A stretch of 64,000 nucleotides of DNA from Bacteroidales bacterium UBA6401 (lineage in GTDB: Bacteria; Bacteroidota; Bacteroidia; Bacteroidales; UBA932). Made by a program: the position numbers and the translations under genes. The notes under the pieces are model-generated. The model saw only the letters and a list, made by a program, of their open reading frames with translations, made no database searches and was not told the origin of the DNA. This document shows, piece by piece, positions 35,873-43,441 of this stretch. How positions within the stretch are numbered: the stretch's first letter is position 1; each line of letters starts with the position of its first letter. Where the stretch lies: assembly GCA_002438635.1 (NCBI GenBank), contig DJPX01000042.1, positions 61,771-125,770 of the forward strand, given 5' to 3'.

Positions 35873-38800
35873 TTAAAATGACACACTTATTCCTAAAGAC
35901 CACGTTTTAGCCAGTGGATACGCATTACCCCCACTTCTTACAGGAGATGCACCGGAAGTATTACCTCCGTCAAGAGTCTCGGGATCGAATATCTTGCTCA
36001 ACTTGGTCCAAGTCCAGAGATTTTCACCTGATATGAAAATCCTGCAAGACGAAATACCTATTTTATTCCCAAAAGATGTTGGCAGTGTGTAACCTAATTG
36101 GAAGTTTTTTAGTCTTATATAAGAAGCATCCTGAAGATAACGGCTCTGGATGTATTGGTTCTGAGTACTATCAAATCGAGGACGAGGATAATATGAGTCT
36201 GTATTGGCTGGAATCTCGTGACCAGGTAGGCCAATAGGCTCGGCACGGAAATAATCCTCGTGCTCCTTAAGACCTGTAGACCACCACATTCCCCATTGGC
36301 CCGCACCCCAGAAAAAGTTAGAGCCTTGCCAATAATCTCGCTTCAAAACGCCTTGGAAGAATACTCTAACATCGAACCCGCTATAGTGAGCATTCAAATC
36401 GAGTCCGCAAATGTAGCGGGGCGTACTATTACCAATCACTTTAAGGTCACCATGATCTTCCAAAGTCTGAGCTCCGCGGGTGATGCCTGGTTTACCATCA
36501 AGGTCGGCATACATTATATCGCCTGCAGTCCACACGCCTGAGCCGAGTGCACTCTGTCCACCCACCTTTTCAAGATGTTCTTGCATCTGCGCGTCTGTCT
36601 TAGCTATGCCAATGGTTTCGAAGCCCCATATTTCTCCTATTTCCCTTCCTGCGATATATGTATTAATGGAATTAGTAGGATTACCGGGATACCTGTCGAT
36701 ATAGGTACGAGCATCGCTGATGTTAAACTTGGCCGAATAATCCATTCCGAAGACAGTCCTATCCTGCCAGCCTATAGATAGTTCCCACCCTTGAGTGCGA
36801 AGATCGCAATTGTTTGATTTCGGAGTTGCGATACCCAATGTAGAAGGTAACTCCTCCGATGGCCCTACCATATTATCAGTATAACGGACATAAGCATCGG
36901 CAGATCCTGTCAATCTATTATTGAAAAGGGACCAATCAAGTCCTGCATTCCAAGTGCGTACTTTTTCCCAAGTTAGAGCCGTATTAATCAAGCCTCCGAC
37001 ATAGGCAGTGCTTGGCTTAAGTCCGTTTTGTAGCCATTGGCCATTAGATTGGCCAAGGATCATGGTCCTATATGTAGGATACCAATCGGTAGTGTTCATA
37101 TTGCCTAACTCACCATAAGAGAAGCGTAACTTAAGCACGCTGAATTTAGCTGCAAGACTCTCCCAAAATTCCTCTTCGGCGATATTCCATCCTACAGAAA
37201 AAGAAGGGGAAAGCTGCCAGCGATGACCTTGGCGGAAACGGGAAGTTCCGTCATAGCGAAGATTGGCCTCGAAAAGGTAACGCTCCTTATAGTTATAGTT
37301 AGCCCTTGCGAAAAACCCAACTGTAGCCCATTCGTTACGATAGCCTCCTACTTCTGGGACTTTGTCTTTACCCAATCCATCAATATTTGAAATTAGATCA
37401 AGTTCTGGAAGTTCCTCTATTTGAAGGCCATAGCCCTTGGCCCGAAAGAATTTCTGAAGCATCTCCTCGGACTGAAAGCCACCCATCAATTTTACGTTAT
37501 GTCCATCACCAAACATCTGTGAATAAGTGGAATATATGTTCCAATTCATATAATCCTCCTTCGTATAATCTTGGTAAAGGCTCGTCGTGCCATGGGTATC
37601 GATTATCTTTCCACTTACATCGTGATTATAACAAGGAAGAACGGTTTCGCGAGTGTCCGAATTGTTAGTGCTGTAATTAAACTCCACATTTGTACTCCAC
37701 CCCTTTATAGGTTCGAAAACCAAGGCTGCCTGATGGTATATCTTATCTGTTTGAACGGTCCTCTGCCCTCCCTGAGCAAGAAGCATAACCGGGTTCTCTG
37801 CATTATTATTGAAATAATAGCCATTCTCGTCATATACAGGAAGATTAGGCCAAGTCTGACGCCCTATCCTATCGTACATGCCACCACTGAAGTACGTAGG
37901 GCGTCCGAAATCCTGTCGCACATAACGAAGACTATAATGGAATTTAAGATAATCCGTAAGGTCTGTTCCGAACTTAACTGTAGCATTATAACGCTTTAGA
38001 TTATCTGTGCCGTGGCGGAGTAATCCATTCTGATCCAAATATCCTAGGGAAGCATAATATGTACATTTGCCGCCACCGCTAATAGTTATATTATGGTCCT
38101 GAGAAAAAGAATAGGACTTGTATATCTCCGAGAACCAATCGGTATTAGCATAAGCCGAAGTGAAAGGATCTCCTGCTGGCTTTCCCCAAGTAGTACCATC
38201 CGTAGGTAGTCCGCCACGATTAGTGCCACCAGAGGCCTGGAAATCAAGCATCTGCTGCATTACCGCATCCGTAAACGATGGGGTTTGAGAGCCATTTTTA
38301 GATGCTTCATTAAAATAATTGGCAAATGTATAGGAGTCCATCATCTTCGGAAGACTGACTGGGCTACCTACTCGTAAACTATTGTTATAATTAATTATAG
38401 TCTTGCCAGCTTCTCCCGTTTTCGTAGTTATTAGTATCACCCCAAAAGGAGCGCGTGAACCATATATAGAAGAAGCGGCCGCGTCCTTTAGTACTGAAAT
38501 ACTCTCTATATCTTGAGGATTAACTGTATTGATATCTCCCTCCATTCCATCTATTAACACCAATGGACTTCCACTGGAGCCACTTCCGATAGTTCCGTTA
38601 CCACGAATATTAATGGACATTTTCTTGTCCAATTCTCCATTGTTTACTGAAATCTGAAGTCCTGGAACCAGTCCTTGGAGAGCTTGTGTGGCATTAACAA
38701 CAGGGCGTGATTCAATCTCACTTGCACTCGCAAGACCCACGGCACCTGTCATATTCAATTTCTTCTGTGTTCCGAAACCTACGACCACTACATCATTTAA

Positions 38801-39160
38801 CATTTGAGAATCTTCCGTTAGTGTAATGTCAAGTGAACGCCCCTCTACAGCCTTTACTTTAATTGATTTATATCCAATGCAACTTATAAAAAGGGTCGCT
38901 CCACGCCTTACTGTCAAAGTGAACTTTCCATCTGTATCTGTGATGGTGCCATTACCTTTCACTCCCCGTTCCTCTACGCCTACTCCGAAAATCGGGCCTA
39001 CGGCATCGCGAACCGTTCCATAAACAGTAATACTTTGAGGTGAAGAATCTTCAGCAGTTACTATCTGCTGTGAAAAGATGAATAAGAACGCGATAATAAA
39101 CAACAAACCGACTAGTGGTCTTCGAAGGTCCTTACAAGAAAAATAAGCATTCACTACCAT
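35873..39160 (-). CDS. SusC-like TonB-dependent outer-membrane receptor
   Basis: 1095 aa. After a signal peptide-like N-terminus (LVGLLFIIAFLFIFSQQ) comes a carboxypeptidase-regulatory-like domain (VYGTVRDAVGPIFGV, about 46-120), a TonB-box-like LNDVVVVGFGTQKK, the plug (about 130-260, with SSIYGSRAPFGVILITTK) and a 22-strand-type barrel ending in SLGISVSF with a terminal Phe. It imports a nutrient with its SusD partner. There is no N-terminal STN signalling domain, so it does not appear to drive a sigma/anti-sigma pathway. Confidence 0.95.
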   Translation of the reverse strand: MVVNAYFSCKDLRRPLVGLLFIIAFLFIFSQQIVTAEDSSPQSITVYGTVRDAVGPIFGVGVEERGVKGNGTITDTDGKFTLTVRRGATLFISCIGYKSIKVKAVEGRSLDITLTEDSQMLNDVVVVGFGTQKKLNMTGAVGLASASEIESRPVVNATQALQGLVPGLQISVNNGELDKKMSINIRGNGTIGSGSSGSPLVLIDGMEGDINTVNPQDIESISVLKDAAASSIYGSRAPFGVILITTKTGEAGKTIINYNNSLRVGSPVSLPKMMDSYTFANYFNEASKNGSQTPSFTDAVMQQMLDFQASGGTNRGGLPTDGTTWGKPAGDPFTSAYANTDWFSEIYKSYSFSQDHNITISGGGKCTYYASLGYLDQNGLLRHGTDNLKRYNATVKFGTDLTDYLKFHYSLRYVRQDFGRPTYFSGGMYDRIGRQTWPNLPVYDENGYYFNNNAENPVMLLAQGGQRTVQTDKIYHQAALVFEPIKGWSTNVEFNYSTNNSDTRETVLPCYNHDVSGKIIDTHGTTSLYQDYTKEDYMNWNIYSTYSQMFGDGHNVKLMGGFQSEEMLQKFFRAKGYGLQIEELPELDLISNIDGLGKDKVPEVGGYRNEWATVGFFARANYNYKERYLFEANLRYDGTSRFRQGHRWQLSPSFSVGWNIAEEEFWESLAAKFSVLKLRFSYGELGNMNTTDWYPTYRTMILGQSNGQWLQNGLKPSTAYVGGLINTALTWEKVRTWNAGLDWSLFNNRLTGSADAYVRYTDNMVGPSEELPSTLGIATPKSNNCDLRTQGWELSIGWQDRTVFGMDYSAKFNISDARTYIDRYPGNPTNSINTYIAGREIGEIWGFETIGIAKTDAQMQEHLEKVGGQSALGSGVWTAGDIMYADLDGKPGITRGAQTLEDHGDLKVIGNSTPRYICGLDLNAHYSGFDVRVFFQGVLKRDYWQGSNFFWGAGQWGMWWSTGLKEHEDYFRAEPIGLPGHEIPANTDSYYPRPRFDSTQNQYIQSRYLQDASYIRLKNFQLGYTLPTSFGNKIGISSCRIFISGENLWTWTKLSKIFDPETLDGGNTSGASPVRSGGNAYPLAKTWSLGISVSF

Positions 39161-39228
39161 ATGAAAAACAAATTATCTCACCTTGAAACTTGTTTCCCGA
39201 TAGCAAAAACCATTCCCTACTATTTATT

Positions 39229-39331
39229 GTGACTAGTTGTCACTGATATCAAATCTGCCACCAATTCAAGTTAGTAATTGTAATATCAAGCGCTTTGGTG
39301 AGCAAAACACCTATTTTTACACACAGCTGTG
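39229..39331. promoter_or_regulatory. Two operator-like palindromes upstream of susC
   Basis: GTGAC-TAGTT-GTCAC at 39229-39243, and CACAGCTGTG at 39322-39331. The second extends to a longer near-palindrome, TTTTAC on the left and GTAAAA on the right with one unpaired base. Neither is tied to a recognised regulator. The rest of 39161-39472 has no gene and no clear TAnnTTTG box. Confidence 0.35.
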
Positions 39332-39472
39332 GTAAAAGGGTTGATAGCGCAGACTTACGATAATGATTCTAAAATAAAGAACAACTAAGTAATCATTAGT
39401 TATATGCCACCGGCACACTCCTTCTTCTAAAACATTCTACCCTCGTAAATATTGCCAAATCTTTAACGCTTA

Positions 39473-40132
39473 CTAAAAAGACTTGGTGGAAATATTAATA
39501 GCAGACTCTATATGAGAGAGTATAGCATCCGCATCGGTAAAATCATAAATCTGATAGTCACTGTATTCTTTAACGGTTTCTAATGAATTAGTGGTGACCA
39601 GCCCCACAACATAAGCTCCAGATTTTCTTGCCGCTAAAAGACCATTAACCGAATCCTCGAATACCACGCTGTGTGACGGATCCGAATGCAAGAGTTTCAT
39701 GCCCTTTAGATAACAATCAGGGTCTGGCTTTGAAGCCGCGAAGTCTTCATCTTTAAGGATGACATCGAATAAAGCCGTAATTTCAGGATGTTTCACCTTT
39801 ACAAACTCCATTTTACTTTTGCTAGAACTGGTTATAATAGCTGTCTTATAGCCTTTTTCACGGACTTTTTTCACAAACTCTATTACGCCCGGGACAAAAC
39901 GATACGACATCTTGCTTTCAACTTCCGTCATTCCTTTTAAAATACCGGCTCTGGCATTATCGTCTGTAGGAAAGTATTTATTTAAAATAGAGGCCATGGT
40001 GCATCCTTTTATAAGAGAACCAAATCCATTCATCCCCTTGTATTTACGTCCTACTTCATCCCAGAATATTGTGTACTCACCTTCTGTGTCTGCTATCACA
40101 CCATCAAAGTCAAAAAGAAAAGCTTGCTGCAT
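39473..40132 (-). CDS. HAD-superfamily phosphatase (subfamily IA, beta-phosphoglucomutase-like)
   Basis: 219 aa. Motif I FLFDFDGVIADTEG (nucleophile Asp), cap domain, motif II IITSSSKS, Lys motif, motif III KPDPDCYLKGM and VFEDSVNGLLAARKSG. Substrates of this group range from sugar phosphates to phosphoglycolate, and nothing here decides among them. It is monocistronic, downstream of the susC promoter region and convergent with nothing nearby. Confidence 0.88.
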   Translation of the reverse strand: MQQAFLFDFDGVIADTEGEYTIFWDEVGRKYKGMNGFGSLIKGCTMASILNKYFPTDDNARAGILKGMTEVESKMSYRFVPGVIEFVKKVREKGYKTAIITSSSKSKMEFVKVKHPEITALFDVILKDEDFAASKPDPDCYLKGMKLLHSDPSHSVVFEDSVNGLLAARKSGAYVVGLVTTNSLETVKEYSDYQIYDFTDADAILSHIESAINISTKSF

Positions 40133-40229
40133 ATCTATAATCTAAGTTTTACTGGACCCACACCATAGCGCGAAATCTCGCACGCAAAAATAATCAATTT
40201 TAGAGACCTACAAAATATACTAACTAAGG

Positions 40230-40919
40230 TCATACCTTCCATTCAAAATTTTCTTTTCCAGCACCGATTTCAAAATGCAGTTTCGCTATTCCCATATCCA
40301 TTAGGGTGTATCCCACCAGCGAAAATCCCTTACTGATACGCACTTGTGGAAGGCCATTTCCTTCTTGACCCAAATACTCAATATAGAATTTTTGCTGATT
40401 TACCGCTGTGGGCGCAAGTTGAGCTGCTTCAACACCAGTTTTAAACCAAGTCGGAGTGAAGTCACTAAGGTTACTAAGCGCTTCTAAAGATTTGCTTTTA
40501 TGCTGAACTCCTTGATTCTCCCCTATTCCTATCGCGATATAACATCCTATTTTTTCATCTTTTTCAAGTGAATATGTTCCATTTATCTTTCTGTAACTAA
40601 CTCCCGCCCAGCAAGAATTTAGGCCAAGTTGTTGCACAAGAAGCACAAGGCGTTCACCATAATAACCAATTCTTTCATCTAAATCTGCTGATTTCTTTCC
40701 TGCCATCACAAGATAAGATGTGACCCCAGAAAATTTCCCGTATGCCATAGGGCCATTAAAAGCTTTTGGTTCATCAGTGACAAGCTGAATGTGTAGGTCA
40801 CCTTCTTTATTAATCGTGTCTATTTCGCTTTTTAATTTTGCGAGCACATTTTCCGAAATCGGCTCTGTTCGATATCTTCGCACAGAATGCCTTAATTTTA
40901 TAGCTTCTAATAGAGTCAT
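40230..40919 (-). CDS. Nitroreductase-family flavoprotein
   Basis: 229 aa from the ATG at 40919 (MTLLEAIKLRHSVRRYRTEP). The longer in-frame start at 41033 adds 38 residues without family features. The N-terminal LRHSVRRY is the FMN-binding start typical of nitroreductases, and LVLLVQQLGLNSCWAGVSYR and KTGVEAAQLAPTAVNQQKF are further family segments. It is closest to the putative TM-type nitroreductase group. FMN reductase or nitroreductase activity is expected, but the physiological substrate is unknown. Confidence 0.85.
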   Translation of the reverse strand: MTLLEAIKLRHSVRRYRTEPISENVLAKLKSEIDTINKEGDLHIQLVTDEPKAFNGPMAYGKFSGVTSYLVMAGKKSADLDERIGYYGERLVLLVQQLGLNSCWAGVSYRKINGTYSLEKDEKIGCYIAIGIGENQGVQHKSKSLEALSNLSDFTPTWFKTGVEAAQLAPTAVNQQKFYIEYLGQEGNGLPQVRISKGFSLVGYTLMDMGIAKLHFEIGAGKENFEWKV

Positions 40920-41053
40920 AAAACAATTATTATGTAGTAAATACAGCAAAGATAATTGATTATGTTCATCTTCGTCCACAATACGAGACTTTTTGTGGAT
41001 AGATAGCGAAAATGATACATTCTCCAAATACATCAGTCATTGCGAATGATCAT

Positions 41054-41300
41054 TTAAAATAATTCATCAAGAATGTTCTTTTCATTTTTTAAAAAACGAG
41101 ATAATTGTTTCTTATTAACATAATAATCGTAATACAGTTTTTTGATAGTGCTATTTTCTGATTGGGAGATAGCAACAAACAATTATTTATTCCATAGTTT
41201 TGTTGTGATAAACTTCTTGATATGTAATACAATTCATCATCCGTAACACACACCTGTTCTCACACTTCGTTTCTTTGCTAGAAAAATTAGCAGGTTTCAT
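41054..41300 (-). pseudogene. Decayed C-terminal fragment of an IS200-like/RAYT-type transposase
   Basis: Two frames together read as one family-like tail. The upstream frame gives TDDELYYISRSLSQQNYGIN and PNQKIALSK; after a frameshift the other gives KLYYDYYVNKKQLSRFLKNE and ILDELF then stop at 41054. This pattern (IARxLxxxYN-xxKQLxRILK-xxxxxDELF) resembles the C-terminal helix region of Bacteroidota IS200-like REP-associated tyrosine transposases. The catalytic HUH domain is not present. Family assignment rests on pattern memory only. Confidence 0.4.
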
Positions 41301-41412
41301 AGTTAGTTTATTTATTACCATCAAATATAGGTATATTTTTTTCTTCTACCTTTTATTAAAGTATACCTTTTTAGAGATACAGATATATTTAAGAATACTA
41401 AAGTGATAGGGA

Positions 41413-41443
41413 TTGTGAAATAGAAAAAGCCTTTCTACCTTTG
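41413..41443 (+). promoter_or_regulatory. Promoter with 20-bp spacing
   Basis: TTG at 41413-41415, 20-bp spacer, TACCTTTG at 41436-41443. It drives a short structured unit ending at 41558, and possibly the HD gene beyond. Confidence 0.65.
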
Positions 41444-41448
41444 CACTT

Positions 41449-41558
41449 GACGAAGCACCAAGTACTTCGCTGATTTGTAAATAGTGCACAGTTTCAAGTA
41501 GACAGCAAGGAAGTGCGCTAGTGCGGTTATCCTTGGATGTTCAAGGATAGATTTTTTT
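41449..41558 (+). ncRNA. Candidate 110-nt small RNA or attenuated leader
   Basis: It begins at the predicted start of the promoter above and ends at a strong intrinsic terminator: an 8-bp perfect stem TATCCTTG/CAAGGATA (41528-41535 with 41542-41549) followed by seven Ts (41552-41558). Inside, CGAAG and CTTCG can pair (41451-41469 region). No ORF over 20 codons lies within. Whether it is a free small RNA or a leader controlling the downstream HD and AlkD-like genes cannot be decided from the sequence. Confidence 0.5.
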
Positions 41559-41573
41559 CGAAGAAGGAGTGTT

Positions 41574-41642
41574 ATGGTGGCCATTACTGATGAGAAAGGA
41601 ATATTTTCCAAAAAGATATTTCGAGATGACGCAAGGTTATAA
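41574..41642 (+). CDS. Small ORF (22 aa) with strong RBS-like AAGGAG
   Basis: It starts MVAITDEKGIFSKKIFRDDA and ends RL. The motif AAGGAG lies 5 bp before its ATG, which is stronger than at neighbouring genes. It sits between the terminator at 41558 and the HD gene at 41717. No family is recognised. It could be a leader peptide or the stub of a lost gene. Confidence 0.35.
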   Translation: MVAITDEKGIFSKKIFRDDARL

Positions 41643-41716
41643 TGTTACTTTAATACATAAATTTGAATAAAGACTGCCTATAAAGGAAACGAACCGATAT
41701 CAAATACTATTAATAT

Positions 41717-42562
41717 ATGACAGAAATTAAATCAGCAAAGGAAACCATCGTCGAAGGTAAAATACGAGAGATAGTGGATGAACTCATCGCACATCACACA
41801 GAGGGTGATGATCTTCCTAAGAGGCTACTTGATATCTTATTGGACAACGATGAGATAAAGGCCATACAAGACTACGCCAATACGGTATCTATTACCCGTT
41901 TAGGCTTTAATGATCATGGCCCTGTTCACATGAAGATGGTATGCCGTAATGCTCTTAAAATGCTTCTCATCCTACACAAAGCAGGAATACAGACAAGCCT
42001 TGAAAAGGAAAATGCAGGTACCTTTACAGACAGTATCTGTGCTGTCATGATAGCTGCCCTGCTACACGATAGTGGTATGACCATAGGAAGGAAAAATCAC
42101 GAATTATATTCTGGTATTATTACTTTTGGACTGATTGACAGTATTTTAAAAGAAGTACCACCTCTTGATTCCGATGTAAGAAGAAGGGTTATTATTCGCT
42201 CGCTTGCCCTCGAAGGAATAATTGGCCACATGGGAACAAATCCCATACACTCCATAGAAGCCGGCATCATTCTTATCGCAGATGGATGCGATATGACTAA
42301 GGGGCGCGCCCGCATTAACCTCGAAAGACCATCAAAGCCCGCCGAGGGAGACATTCATAAATACTCTGCCAATTCCATTGAGAAAGTGCGCATCAGCCAC
42401 GGAGAAGAAAAACCTATCAAAATCGAAATTCTAATGAAGTCTGAAGTCGGTTTTTTTCAGGTAGAAGAAGTTCTAATTCCTAAAATAATGTCAAGTCCAG
42501 CAAAAGACTTTATCGAGCTCTATGCTGGAGTAGAAGGAGAAGAAATGAAAAGGTATAGATAG
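41717..42562 (+). CDS. HD-domain metal-dependent phosphohydrolase
   Basis: 281 aa, no signal peptide. HD-domain motifs are visible: HGPVHMKMV (His 67), AALLHDSGM (HD at about 117-118) and LIADGCDMTKGRARI (late Asp). The C-terminal 70 residues form a beta-rich domain of unknown type. Related stand-alone HD proteins occur in archaea and Bacteroidota without a known substrate. The AlkD-like gene begins 1 bp after its stop, so the two form an operon. Confidence 0.78.
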   Translation: MTEIKSAKETIVEGKIREIVDELIAHHTEGDDLPKRLLDILLDNDEIKAIQDYANTVSITRLGFNDHGPVHMKMVCRNALKMLLILHKAGIQTSLEKENAGTFTDSICAVMIAALLHDSGMTIGRKNHELYSGIITFGLIDSILKEVPPLDSDVRRRVIIRSLALEGIIGHMGTNPIHSIEAGIILIADGCDMTKGRARINLERPSKPAEGDIHKYSANSIEKVRISHGEEKPIKIEILMKSEVGFFQVEEVLIPKIMSSPAKDFIELYAGVEGEEMKRYR

Positions 42563-42563
42563 T

Positions 42564-43421
42564 ATGACTTTAGACGAATTAATAGAAAGAGAAATACATT
42601 CTTGTGATCATTCCATGAGTAAACCTCAGATGTGGGAGAGCACAGTTAAACATCTAAATGCCCAATATAACGATGAAACCGCCCTTCGAAAGTTATTCGA
42701 CAAGTATTATGCTAAAGAGAAATATCTGCCTGAAGTGTGCGATAAATTTCTTAATGATGAGCATTATCGGAAAGGGCACATACACATATTGGCATGTAAG
42801 CCAGGCACCGAAGTCATAGGACTTCATAAGCCTGAAATGCAAAAATTGGCAAAGGAAATCGTTAGACGCGAGGATTGGCATGAATGCATTAAAGACTGGG
42901 AAGACTATGCTGGTATTTGTCCGCTTTCTCATGACGAAAGGAGCATCTGGGGGCTTTGTATTGACTATGCCAAGTGTACACTTTCGGAAAGGCTCGAGAT
43001 GATGGACAGATTTGTGGAAGTTATAGATAATTGGGCTATTTGTGATACTTTCTGCTGTAATTCGGATTGGGTTAAAAAGAATAAAAATGAAGTATGGGAA
43101 CATATTGGGAATTACCTTGATTCGGATCAGGAATTCACAAGAAGAGTTGCTATTATCTTGATGCTAAGGCATTATCTTACGGAAGATTACATAGACGCTA
43201 CATTTAAGCGATTAACACAGATGAATCTTCAAGAGGGCGAACCCTACTATGTTAGAATGGGCATCGCTTGGCTTCTTGCCACTGCTCTAGCCAAATCCGA
43301 AGAAAAGACAAGGGACTTCGCATCCTCATTATCTTCACAGATCCCAAATGACATTAAAAACCTATACGTAAGAAAAGCTCGTGAAAGTTTGATTACAAAG
43401 AATGTAAAGGCACTGCGCTAA
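42564..43421 (+). CDS. DNA alkylation repair (AlkD-like HEAT-repeat) protein with N-terminal extension
   Basis: 285 aa. Residues about 85-275 follow the AlkD-like HEAT pattern of Bacteroidota (IVRREDWHECIKDWEDY; SIWGLCIDYAKC; NWAICDTFCCNSDW; EFTRRVAIILMLRHYL; YYVRMGIAWLLATALAKS). The NWAICD segment is the characteristic core. The first 80 residues are helical and unassigned. It may be a DNA glycosylase for alkylated bases. It is convergent with the helicase gene, whose stop is 20 bp away. Confidence 0.75.
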   Translation: MTLDELIEREIHSCDHSMSKPQMWESTVKHLNAQYNDETALRKLFDKYYAKEKYLPEVCDKFLNDEHYRKGHIHILACKPGTEVIGLHKPEMQKLAKEIVRREDWHECIKDWEDYAGICPLSHDERSIWGLCIDYAKCTLSERLEMMDRFVEVIDNWAICDTFCCNSDWVKKNKNEVWEHIGNYLDSDQEFTRRVAIILMLRHYLTEDYIDATFKRLTQMNLQEGEPYYVRMGIAWLLATALAKSEEKTRDFASSLSSQIPNDIKNLYVRKARESLITKNVKALR

Positions 43422-43441
43422 ATTTTAAGGGATGTTTAACT

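Noticed and set aside
33806..39160. Polysaccharide utilisation locus
   Set aside because: SusC and SusD are present but no glycoside hydrolase, lyase, sulfatase or HTCS regulator lies within several kb.
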